This document shows positions 8,723 to 17,088 of a DNA stretch of 61,866 nt, in pieces. Location of the stretch: positions 1-61,866 of the forward strand of contig JAEWBS010000010.1 of assembly GCA_023391005.1 (NCBI GenBank). Reading direction: 5' to 3'. The notes beneath the pieces are model-generated. The model ran no database searches, was not told the DNA's origin, and saw only the letters and a program-made list of their open reading frames with translations. Position numbers and translations under genes: made by a program. Numbering within the stretch: the first letter of the stretch is position 1; every line of letters begins with the position of its first letter. The stretch comes from Bacillota bacterium (GTDB lineage: Bacteria; Bacillota; Clostridia; Oscillospirales; Ruminococcaceae).

Positions 8723-9625
8723 TTGTCGTATGCAGCGCGTGTCAAAGAAGAAATCTATCTTTCTAGGCCGTCAAAAAGCCCGTACTACCGGGCGTTTTGC
8801 TACGGCCTGCTTTTGATGGGCAAAAATTTTAACAGCCGGAGCGTTTCGATCGCCACCGAGCATCTAACCGTCTCGAAGCTCTACGGGTTTGCCATCCGGG
8901 ACGCTATCGACGTGCGCGCCGCCTTTTCGGAGCAAAAGGCCCCACGCGGCGCGCTGCTTTACACCGTGGAGTTGCGCCGTGCCGAGGACATCGGGCGGTT
9001 GTTGCACACCTTTGAGCACGACGAGGAGCGTTTTAACCACGAACTGATGTCAGAGACGCATTTTCCGATGTTCTTGAGCGGGGCATTCATGGCCTGTGGC
9101 ACCGTCAGCGAGCCGGTCAAGGGTTACCACCTCGAGCTGACGCCGCCCGACGACGCATTAGCGGACATGCTGTTTGAGCGGCTGTCAACCGCGGGTTATC
9201 CGCCAAAATCCACGCTGCGCCGGGGGCAGACGGTGCTGTATTTTAAAGAAAGCGAGCAGATTGAAGATTTGCTGACCATGATGGGCGCGACTCGATGCTC
9301 ACTCGAGCTGATGGAGACAAAGATTTACAAGGATCTGCGCAACCGTGCCAACAGGGCGGCCAACTGCGACGCGGCCAATGCCGGAAAGCTGTTTAAGGCC
9401 GCCGAAAAGCAGCTATCGGATATTCGGCTTTTGCGCGAACATAATCTGCTTGAGACGCTGTCACCGCAGACCGTCGCGGTGGCCCGCCTTCGGGAGGAAA
9501 ATACCGAGGCGTCGCTTTCCGAGCTCTCAAAGCTTTCGGGGCTGTCCCGCTCGGGCATCAACCACCGCTTTGGCCAGATCGCACAGGCCGCACAACAGCT
9601 GCGTGAGACAGGGGAGGCGATTTGA
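8723..9625 (+). CDS. whiA: DNA-binding protein WhiA
   Basis: WhiA combines a LAGLIDADG-like N-terminal domain with a C-terminal helix-turn-helix. It regulates sporulation genes in actinomycetes and affects cell division and chromosome segregation in Bacillus. The N terminus SYAARVKEEIYLSRP, the middle NRAANCDAANAGKLFKAAEKQ and the C-terminal SELSKLSGLSRSGINHRF are characteristic. It starts at TTG 8723 with GAGGTGA upstream, and its TGA stop overlaps the dnaE ATG (TGATG). The 300-residue length is typical. Confidence 0.93.
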   Translation: MSYAARVKEEIYLSRPSKSPYYRAFCYGLLLMGKNFNSRSVSIATEHLTVSKLYGFAIRDAIDVRAAFSEQKAPRGALLYTVELRRAEDIGRLLHTFEHDEERFNHELMSETHFPMFLSGAFMACGTVSEPVKGYHLELTPPDDALADMLFERLSTAGYPPKSTLRRGQTVLYFKESEQIEDLLTMMGATRCSLELMETKIYKDLRNRANRAANCDAANAGKLFKAAEKQLSDIRLLREHNLLETLSPQTVAVARLREENTEASLSELSKLSGLSRSGINHRFGQIAQAAQQLRETGEAI

Positions 9626-12600
9626 TGGATCGTTTTGCCCATTTGCATCTGCACACCGAATTTAGTTTGCTCGACGGGGCCTGCCGCATCGACCGGGTGT
9701 TGGCGCATGCCAAAAGCATCGGGCAGACCGCCATGGCCATCACCGATCACGGCGTCATGTACGGCGTTATTGATTTTTATAAGCGGGCAAAGGCGGTCGG
9801 CATCAAGCCGATTATCGGTTGCGAGGTTTATGTCGCGCCGCGCGGCATGCAGGACAAGGTGCACCGTATTGACTCCTCGCCCTATCATTTAGTGCTGCTT
9901 TGCAAGAATATGACCGGCTATCAGAACCTGATTTCGCTCGTGTCCCATGGCTGTATCGAGGGGTTTTACACCAAGCCGCGCGTCGATATGGCGCTGCTGG
10001 CGCAGAAGTCCGAGGGGCTGATTGCGCTCTCGGCCTGCCTGTCCGGGCAGATACCCCGGCTGCTGATGGCGGGGGACTACGACGGCGCTAAGCAGGCGGC
10101 TGAGAAACATATTGACATTTTCGGGCGGGAGAATTATTACATTGAGGTGCAGAACCACGGCATTGCCGAGCAGCAGCACATTCTGCCGCTGCTGCGCCGT
10201 CTGGCGACCGATCTGGGGGTTGGCATTGTCGCGACCAACGACGCGCATTACATCCGCCGTGAGGACAGCCGCATGCAGCACGTGCTGACCTGCATCCAGA
10301 CCAATACGACGGTCGAAAACTCGAGTATGGAGTTTGCGACCGACGAGTTTTTCGTCAAGACCCGCGACGAGATGCTAAAAGCACTACCCGGCTTTGAGGA
10401 TGCGCTCGATACGACGCTTGAAATTGCCGAGCGCTGTAACCTTAATTTCACCTTCGGGGAGCTAAAGCTTCCGAGCTTTACAGCGCCCGAAGGGCGGGAG
10501 AATCACGAATATTTCCGCTCCAGCTGCTACGAGGGGCTGCGCCGCCACTACGGCGAGCATCCCGCGCAAGAGATTTCCGACCGTCTCGAATATGAGCTCT
10601 CGGTGATCGAAAAGATGGGGTATGTCGACTATTACCTCATCGTGCATGACTTTATCGCTTACGCCAAGTCGCAGGGCATTTCGGTCGGCCCGGGCAGAGG
10701 CTCGGGTGCGGGCAGCTTAGCCGCCTACTGCATCGGCATCACCGGCATCGACCCGATGAAATACCATCTGATCTTTGAGCGATTTTTAAACCCTGAGCGC
10801 ATCAGCATGCCCGACTTCGATATCGATTTTTGTTATGTTCGCCGTCCCGAGGTCATAGAATATGTCGTCCGGCGCTACGGGGCGGATCACGTCGCGCAGA
10901 TTATCACGTTTGGAACGATGGCGGCACGTGCCGCGATTCGGGATAGTGGCCGGGCATTGGGCATGAGCTATCAGCAGGTGGACGCTGTCGCCAAGCTCGT
11001 GCCCGCTGAATTAGGGATTACACTTTCTAAGGCACTGACCTCCTCAAGGGATTTTAAGCGCCTCTATGACGAGGACTCGGCCGCGCACGATCTGATCGAT
11101 GTCGCGATGAGCCTCGAGGGTATGCCGCGCCACGCCTCAACCCACGCAGCGGGCGTCGTGATATCGAAGGAACCTGTGGAAAGGTATGTCCCTTTACAGA
11201 GTGGCGAAGATGCGATTGTGACGCAGTTTCCGATGGGTACGCTCGAGGAGCTCGGGCTGCTCAAGATGGATTTTCTGGGGCTGCGCAACCTCACGGTCAT
11301 CGCTGACTGCGAACGCATGATCCGTCAAAAGACTCCTGATTTTTCGGCGGATGGCATCCCGCTCGACGACGCTAAGGTTTACGAGATGTTCTCTAAAGGG
11401 CATACCGAGGGTGTGTTCCAGTTTGAATCAGGGGGCATGCGGCAGGTGCTTATGCAGCTCGGCCCCGAGCATATGGAGGATCTGATCGCGGTCATCTCGC
11501 TCTACCGCCCCGGGCCGATGGAGTCGATCCCGCGTTACATCCAGAACCGGCATAAACCGGAGCTCGTAACCTATAAGCACCCGAAGCTCAAAAACATTTT
11601 GGACGTTACATACGGCTGCATCGTCTATCAGGAGCAGGTCATGCAGATTTGCCGCGAGCTGGCGGGCTTTTCGTACGGGCGGGCCGATCTTGTGCGCCGT
11701 GCCATGAGCAAAAAGAAGGCCTCGGTTATGCAAAAGGAGCGGGAGCATTTCATCTACGGCATGAAGAACGACGACGGCACGATTGAATGCGCGGGCTGCA
11801 TCGCAAATGGTGTTTCCGAGGAGGTTGCGAGCGCGATTTTCGACGAGATGAGCGCCTTTGCGGCCTATGCGTTCAACAAATCTCACGCGGCGGCTTATGC
11901 CTACGTTTCATATCAGACCGCATATCTGAAGTGCCATTACCCTAAGGAATATATGGCGGCGCTACTGACCAGCATTCTTGACAACACGCCCAAGGTCGTT
12001 TCATACATCGGCGAGTGCGCTCGGCTTGGCATTCGTATTCTGCCGCCCGACGTCAACGAAAGCTTAGAAGCCTTTTCTGCAACCGAGCAGGGCATCCGCT
12101 TCGGGCTACTCGCCATAAAGAATCTTGGGCGCGGCGTGGTGCGCGCCATACTCGACGCGCGCGCAGCCGACGGTCGCTTCACCGATATCTACGACTTCTG
12201 CAACCGGCTGTATGCCTCCGACCTGCGGCGGCGCAATCTTGAAAGCCTGATTAAATGCGGCGCATGCGACGGCTTTAATCTCTCACGCCGGGCGCTGCTC
12301 TCAGGCTGTGACGCACTGCTGGAGGATATCGACCGGGTGCATAAGGCCAATGTCTCAGGGCAGGTCAACCTGTTTGACGGCTTTTCGTCTGATGCGGATG
12401 TATCGCATCAGCTGCTTGCCCAGCAGCCTGAGTTTGAGCCCTCACAGCTCTTAAAAATGGAAAAAGAAATCATCGGCCTCTATGTATCGGGGCATCCGCT
12501 GCTGGCCTATCGCGAGTTGATCGCGTCGCTGCCGGTCGTGAGCGTCTCAGACATCATTGCCTCGGCCGAGAGTAAAACCGACATACTGCACGACGACGCC

Positions 12601-13158
12601 CGCGTCAGCATTGCGGCGGTCATCGATGCCAAAAAGCTGACCATTACCAAAAAGGGCGACACCATGGCCTATCTGACTGCGGAGGATTTGACCGGCGGCA
12701 TCGAGGTGCTAGTCTTTCCACGGGTGCTCTCGCAATATACGGCTCTGACCGACGTTGACCGTCTCGTGGTTTTAAGCGGCAGACTCTCTTACCGCGAGGA
12801 CGAGGATCCCAAACTGATTTTAGAGGAGGCACGTCCTTTGGACGATATGGGCAACGCCACGCAGCAGGCCGGCGTTTATGCCAACAAACAGCAGCAGCCG
12901 CAGCAAGAAAAGATCCGCGGTGGTAAGGCTGCACGACCGGGGCTGTATTTAAAGGTTGCCGCGCCGGAAACGCCCGCGTGGCTTAACGCACAAAAATATA
13001 TGGCGGTATTTGACGGCGACACCCCTGTGTATGTATACTTTACAGGAAGCCGTCAACTGACCTTGGCGCCCCGGAATATGTGGGTCTCGCTCTGCGCGGT
13101 GTTGCTGCGGGTTTTAAAAGAAGAGCTTGGCGAACAGAATGTAGCGGTGGTTGAATAG
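9625..13158 (+). CDS. dnaE: DNA polymerase III alpha subunit (DnaE)
   Basis: This replicative polymerase has 1177 residues. The N-terminal PHP domain begins FAHLHLHTEFSLLDGACRI. The catalytic aspartates are in MPDFDIDFCYVRRPEVI (about residue 397), and PGRGSGAGSLAAYCIGIT precedes them. The C-terminal OB fold is around residues 990-1035. Unlike PolC there is no inserted proofreading exonuclease, so this is the DnaE type; a separate polC is expected elsewhere. The ATG at 9625 overlaps the whiA stop and follows GGGAGG. The C-terminal tail carries a Gln-rich linker, QQAGVYANKQQQPQQEK. Confidence 0.95.
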   Translation: MDRFAHLHLHTEFSLLDGACRIDRVLAHAKSIGQTAMAITDHGVMYGVIDFYKRAKAVGIKPIIGCEVYVAPRGMQDKVHRIDSSPYHLVLLCKNMTGYQNLISLVSHGCIEGFYTKPRVDMALLAQKSEGLIALSACLSGQIPRLLMAGDYDGAKQAAEKHIDIFGRENYYIEVQNHGIAEQQHILPLLRRLATDLGVGIVATNDAHYIRREDSRMQHVLTCIQTNTTVENSSMEFATDEFFVKTRDEMLKALPGFEDALDTTLEIAERCNLNFTFGELKLPSFTAPEGRENHEYFRSSCYEGLRRHYGEHPAQEISDRLEYELSVIEKMGYVDYYLIVHDFIAYAKSQGISVGPGRGSGAGSLAAYCIGITGIDPMKYHLIFERFLNPERISMPDFDIDFCYVRRPEVIEYVVRRYGADHVAQIITFGTMAARAAIRDSGRALGMSYQQVDAVAKLVPAELGITLSKALTSSRDFKRLYDEDSAAHDLIDVAMSLEGMPRHASTHAAGVVISKEPVERYVPLQSGEDAIVTQFPMGTLEELGLLKMDFLGLRNLTVIADCERMIRQKTPDFSADGIPLDDAKVYEMFSKGHTEGVFQFESGGMRQVLMQLGPEHMEDLIAVISLYRPGPMESIPRYIQNRHKPELVTYKHPKLKNILDVTYGCIVYQEQVMQICRELAGFSYGRADLVRRAMSKKKASVMQKEREHFIYGMKNDDGTIECAGCIANGVSEEVASAIFDEMSAFAAYAFNKSHAAAYAYVSYQTAYLKCHYPKEYMAALLTSILDNTPKVVSYIGECARLGIRILPPDVNESLEAFSATEQGIRFGLLAIKNLGRGVVRAILDARAADGRFTDIYDFCNRLYASDLRRRNLESLIKCGACDGFNLSRRALLSGCDALLEDIDRVHKANVSGQVNLFDGFSSDADVSHQLLAQQPEFEPSQLLKMEKEIIGLYVSGHPLLAYRELIASLPVVSVSDIIASAESKTDILHDDARVSIAAVIDAKKLTITKKGDTMAYLTAEDLTGGIEVLVFPRVLSQYTALTDVDRLVVLSGRLSYREDEDPKLILEEARPLDDMGNATQQAGVYANKQQQPQQEKIRGGKAARPGLYLKVAAPETPAWLNAQKYMAVFDGDTPVYVYFTGSRQLTLAPRNMWVSLCAVLLRVLKEELGEQNVAVVE

Positions 13159-13195
13159 ACCGCTGTACGATATCAATCGTGTGGGAGGAATTATT

Positions 13196-14167
13196 ATGAT
13201 CAGAAAAAAGGCGATCGGCATCTTAACCAGCGGTGGCGACGCACCCGGCATGAATGCTGCGGTACGTGCTGTGGTGCGCATGGGTATCAACCGCGGGTTT
13301 TCGGTCGTGGGGATCAAGCGCGGCTATTCGGGTCTTCTGGCCAACGATATGGAGGATATGCACCTGCGCAGCGTCAGCGAGATTCTGCAGCGCGGCGGCA
13401 CGGCGCTTTATTCTTCGCGTTGCCCCGAATTTTCGGAGGAGCGCAATATCATCAAGGCGGTTGAAATTTGTAAAAAGGCCGGCATCGGTACCCTTGTAAC
13501 CATTGGCGGTGACGGCACTTTCCGGGGCGCATTAGATTTGTGTCGCCATGGGATGCCCTGCATCGGTATTCCGGGCACCATCGACAACGACATTTCCTCC
13601 TCAGACTACACGATCGGTTTTGATACGGCCATTAACACCGTGGTACAGATGGTTGACCGCGTGCGTGACACCTCGCAGTCGCACGACCGCTGCTCGGTCA
13701 TCGAGGTCATGGGACGGCATGCGGGCCATATCGCGCTGCATGCCGGTATCGCTTGCGGAGCGCTGGCGATTCTTGTGCCGGAGATTGAGTTTTCTCTCGA
13801 ACGCGACGTGGTCGCCAAAATGGTGAGCACGCTGCGTTCCGGCAAGCAGAATTTTATTATCATGGTAGCCGAGGGGGTCGGCAGTGCGCCTGAGATTGCC
13901 GAGCAGATCGAGCGCCTAACCGGCATTGAAACGAACGCCGTGGTGCTCGGCCATGTGCAGCGCGGCGGCACACCCACCGCGCAGGAGCGTGTGATCGCAA
14001 GTGTCATGGGCCATCATGCCGTTGAACTCGTCGAGCAAGGCCAGAGCAAGCGCGTTGTAGTCTATCGCCAAGGTAAGGTCGTCGATATCGACATTGAGGA
14101 GGCGCTTTCTATGCACAAGGGCATTGACATGAACCTCTACCGCGTCGCTAACGATATTTCAATCTGA
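13196..14167 (+). CDS. pfkA: ATP-dependent 6-phosphofructokinase
   Basis: This is the glycolytic enzyme making fructose-1,6-bisphosphate. GGDAPGMNAAVRAVVR lies at the N terminus, followed by IGGDGTFRGA, the catalytic GIPGTIDNDI, MGRHAGHIA and LGHVQRGGTPTAQER. GGDG followed by Thr, rather than GGDD, indicates the ATP-dependent form rather than the pyrophosphate form. The start ATG 13196 has GGGAGGAA at 13183-13190; an earlier in-frame ATG overlaps dnaE and lacks this site. The 323-residue length is standard. A strong terminator follows at 14242. Confidence 0.95.
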   Translation: MIRKKAIGILTSGGDAPGMNAAVRAVVRMGINRGFSVVGIKRGYSGLLANDMEDMHLRSVSEILQRGGTALYSSRCPEFSEERNIIKAVEICKKAGIGTLVTIGGDGTFRGALDLCRHGMPCIGIPGTIDNDISSSDYTIGFDTAINTVVQMVDRVRDTSQSHDRCSVIEVMGRHAGHIALHAGIACGALAILVPEIEFSLERDVVAKMVSTLRSGKQNFIIMVAEGVGSAPEIAEQIERLTGIETNAVVLGHVQRGGTPTAQERVIASVMGHHAVELVEQGQSKRVVVYRQGKVVDIDIEEALSMHKGIDMNLYRVANDISI

Positions 14168-14520
14168 TTTTGCTTGTTGTAGCCAACAAAACTTTTTGCC
14201 CAAAAAGCCGTGAATTTTTGCGGACTTGTTAAGGGCTAAACGAGCGTCATTACTTCGGTAATGGCGCTCTTTTTTTGTACTTTTGAATAGGTTAGGTGGC
14301 TCCGCTATGGCCTGTTGACAGCAGCATCGGTAGGTATAAGTGTCATAGCCCTCTGGATAAAGCGGACAGAGTGTTAGACGATTTTTCATTCGATAAAGAT
14401 AAAGAGATGTCGCGAGAAGCATATATGACACTCTTGTTGTAAAAAACAACTGGAATAATTTTGAAAGAAAAGATATACTGAGCAATAAGAGAGAACGATA
14501 AATGAGGAGGTAATTATTTA
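14168..14520. other. Intergenic region after pfkA
   Basis: This 353-base gap holds the pfkA terminator (14242-14276) and the ribosome binding site of the next gene. The stretch from about 14290 to 14500 has no open frame with a plausible start and no recognised RNA; base composition turns AT-richer toward the following gene. Confidence 0.5.
14242..14276 (+). terminator. Rho-independent terminator with TTCG tetraloop
   Basis: GAGCGTCATTAC (14242-14253) pairs with GTAATGGCGCTC (14258-14269) with one G-T pair, a stable TTCG loop and a run of seven Ts. It ends the hprK-to-pfkA transcription run. Confidence 0.88.
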
Positions 14521-15309
14521 ATGGCTTGGCTTCGACATACTAAAAAACTATTAATTTTGCTATTTATAACGCTACTGCCTTTATGCACCGCCTGTGACTT
14601 ATCGGGGGAGACCCGTCAGTCTACATCATCTGACCGACCTGTCGAATCTGAGGCTGAGCACTTTTCGCAGGCTGCCGATAGTTCTATTTCCGATGCTGCA
14701 TCAGGGTTTGTTGCCAGTACAGAAAACAATGTCGGTAATGCTTCCGATGAGGTTGTACTAAACCCCGAAACCCCCGGCATGACAAGCAGTCAAGAAAACG
14801 AATTTATAGAGGCCGGTAAGGAGTGGCAGGAACTGTTCGACAGTGCGACTGCAATGGAGCGTTATTTGCGGTCAGTATTATCGGACAAAGACCATGGCGG
14901 TATATCTGTCTTCACCGGAACTTTGGGGGACACGCTTGAAGACACGATTAATGATATAGATGCAGGCGTTCCAAGGCTTATTATTTACGCCATTAACAAA
15001 GCTGCTTTAAACCAAGCGATACAAGCCTACACCGGTAAACCGCCCAAGATTATTTTAAAGGATGGCCAATGGTCCCTTGAAGACATGAATAATTTTGCGG
15101 GAGCACTTAAATCCATCAAATTAGAACCAAAAGAAACTTTACTTATTTATACTTCTGAAGAATCCAACCGAATTGCCGCTAATATCAGTCAAGAGGGAGA
15201 GGACCACCTTAGAAATGAAATCGAAACATTGATGAAGAGCTACAATATATCCGGTGAATGCATGAATATATGGACACTGGGTAGTACTGGTGAAAACCCA
15301 TCTACATAA
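14521..15309 (+). CDS. Hypothetical lipoprotein, AT-rich
   Basis: This 262-residue protein is not recognised beyond its signal. The N terminus MAWLRHTKKLLILLFITLLP ends in a lipobox, LCTAC, with Cys at residue 25, so it should be lipid-anchored on the outer face of the membrane. A Ser/Glu/Asn-rich linker of about 65 residues follows. The globular C-terminal part contains TGTLGDTLEDTINDIDAGV and GECMNIWTLGSTGENP. GAGGAGGTAATT precedes the ATG. It uses AT-richer codons than the upstream housekeeping genes, consistent with later acquisition or relaxed selection. Confidence 0.7.
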   Translation: MAWLRHTKKLLILLFITLLPLCTACDLSGETRQSTSSDRPVESEAEHFSQAADSSISDAASGFVASTENNVGNASDEVVLNPETPGMTSSQENEFIEAGKEWQELFDSATAMERYLRSVLSDKDHGGISVFTGTLGDTLEDTINDIDAGVPRLIIYAINKAALNQAIQAYTGKPPKIILKDGQWSLEDMNNFAGALKSIKLEPKETLLIYTSEESNRIAANISQEGEDHLRNEIETLMKSYNISGECMNIWTLGSTGENPST

Positions 15310-15629
15310 ACCGTTAAGCAATACGAATGCACCATATTTGAGAAACAAATTCGTTTAAATAAAAAAGGCACCATTGCATCCAGAACGTGAGCAAATACTC
15401 AACGATTTTGGATTCAACGGCGCTTGAGCTTTATTATGGAGGTCGTACATTGCTACTAGAGTTAACAGTAATAAAAGGATGACTGTTTTATACTGCAGAT
15501 GATTTGTCCCCAATTTATTGTAACGATAACGGCGCTGCGCGAATACAACATCATGTGGGGGATCTACAGCATTTACAGAATCTTACTTAACGTCTAACAA
15601 CTCGGGTTTTTATATAGCCAGCTGCCTAA
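15310..15629. other. Intergenic region with possible gene remnant
   Basis: This 320-base gap lies between two convergent AT-rich genes. One plus-strand frame stays open from 15369 to 15590 except for a single TGA at 15480-15482, which may be a decayed coding remnant (see findings). No terminator with a convincing stem is seen. Confidence 0.4.
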
Positions 15630-16631
15630 TTACGAAATATATAATATTGTCATATTTGCAAGTTGCTCAGACAATTTTTGGCGTAAAAAAGATTCGACTT
15701 CTAGTCGCACGTCATTTTGATAGCAATATTTACCGCGCCCGCGTCCAACCATGGCTTCTCGGTTTAAAAGCTTTATCGAGTTGGGGAATGCATCCGTATT
15801 TATTGCATTTTGTACGAAGCTGTAAGTCATTAGTATGATTTCTATAAAGCCGTTTTGCTTGACCTTTTGGCTTAGTTCATCAGCCAGTTGTTCAATCAGT
15901 CGGCTATATAATGCTTTCCAATCTGGAAGCAGGATAATCGGTGCAAGCAGTATTCCTACGGGGTAGTCAGCCGCCGCCATAGCATTGAGCGCATGGATTC
16001 GTTCGCGTAGCGGGGATGTCCCTAATTCTATGCGGTGTATAATCTCTTCTGGATTCATACTCATACGAAATATCGTCTTACCTCTGTGGTCAAGATCAAG
16101 TAATGGGTTCACCATATCAAATTTTGTTGGAAAGGTCAGATATCCGCGACCTTCCCGTGCAAAGCGTTCGATTGTATAGACGAGGTTATTTGTAATTGTA
16201 TTTTCCAGCAGCAAATCACTATTACTGCCAATCTCAAAGGTTTGGGGAGAGGAAGCGACAGCAGCCTTTTTAAGAAGCTTGTCTAACATTTGTTCGCGGT
16301 TAACAAACAGTCGAAGATAGGCGCATTTATTGTAATTGCACACCAGATAACAATATAGGCACATCGCCCTGCAGCCTGAAGAAGTATATGGCACCAACCA
16401 GTCGGAAACCTTATGATTTGGCACATACTTATGTGTTTTTCGCAAACCTACGATGAGATGGTTTTTTAACTTTGGAAAATCACGATTTTCTGCCATTGCC
16501 AGCTCGGGTATATAATTATGACTTTCTATTTCTATCCAAGGCAGGGTTGCATATTTGGCCTTGAGTATTTGTCCCAGTTCGTAGTTAAGCGCAGCCGGTT
16601 CATAATAAACCGCATCAAAGTACATTTTCAT
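15630..16631 (-). CDS. Spore photoproduct lyase-family radical SAM protein
   Basis: This 333-residue protein resembles spore photoproduct lyase (SplB), which repairs the spore-specific thymine dimer during germination using a [4Fe-4S] cluster and S-adenosylmethionine. The radical SAM cluster motif is seen as SSGCRAMCLYCYLVCNYNKC, where C-x3-C-x2-C is at about residues 89-96. EIGSNSDLLLENT and LTFPTKFDMVNPLLDLDHRG are typical of the family. ATG 16631 follows GGGGGGATT. The gene is AT-rich. It could also be one of the SPL-related radical SAM proteins with another substrate; the SplB assignment is supported by the nearby spore gene. Confidence 0.8.
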   Translation of the reverse strand: MKMYFDAVYYEPAALNYELGQILKAKYATLPWIEIESHNYIPELAMAENRDFPKLKNHLIVGLRKTHKYVPNHKVSDWLVPYTSSGCRAMCLYCYLVCNYNKCAYLRLFVNREQMLDKLLKKAAVASSPQTFEIGSNSDLLLENTITNNLVYTIERFAREGRGYLTFPTKFDMVNPLLDLDHRGKTIFRMSMNPEEIIHRIELGTSPLRERIHALNAMAAADYPVGILLAPIILLPDWKALYSRLIEQLADELSQKVKQNGFIEIILMTYSFVQNAINTDAFPNSIKLLNREAMVGRGRGKYCYQNDVRLEVESFLRQKLSEQLANMTILYIS

Positions 16632-16659
16632 CTTTTAATCCCCCCGGCAAATATCATGT

Positions 16660-16683
16660 CCAAAATAGTTGATACTATTTTGG
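16660..16683. repeat. Perfect inverted repeat upstream of the splB-like gene
   Basis: CCAAAATAGT (16660-16669) and ACTATTTTGG (16674-16683) are separated by TGAT. The element sits 29 bases before the start codon, with no T run on either side, so it is more likely an operator or leader hairpin than a terminator. Confidence 0.45.
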
Positions 16684-16902
16684 GATAGATTTTGTACTTT
16701 TAGGGGGGCTGATCTGCTGCAACCTGCGGCGCTCATGCTGAGGAGGTAGTTCTATCGTGTTGTTACAGAGCAACGAAGCAACCTAACTGTCCTTGCTACT
16801 TGAGATTTAGGAATACACACTTTCTTTTTGCTTATATTTATTCCGTTTAATAATTGATTGCTATGCGGTAAACGGTACAGCATCAACCTAACATCAAATA
16901 CA

Positions 16903-16945
16903 AAAGGCCTAAAAACAGAGAGATTTCCTCTGTTTTTAGGCCTTT
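16903..16945. terminator. Long hairpin terminator after the spoVAF-like gene
   Basis: An 18-bp perfect stem, arms 16903-16920 and 16928-16945, has a seven-base loop. A-rich and T-rich ends would let it act in both directions. It lies about 145 bases after the end of the minus-strand spoVAF-like gene. Confidence 0.75.
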
Positions 16946-17088
16946 AACACCAAAAATGATATGAAAAAGTTATACAGTTGATTCGGTTTAGGTCTTTAAT
17001 ATGCGTTATAATTCTTAAAAAAATCTATTATACAACTAGCAATTCCAAAGCTTAAAACCGTAAAGCTAATGACCTTTCCACTGGCTTT

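Larger units (their letters stand above)
16632..17088. other. Intergenic region between splB-like and spoVAF-like genes
   Basis: This 457-base gap holds a 10-bp inverted repeat at 16660-16683 just before the splB-like gene and a long perfect hairpin at 16903-16945 that ends the spoVAF-like gene. The rest is AT-rich, with no gene recognised. Confidence 0.5.
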
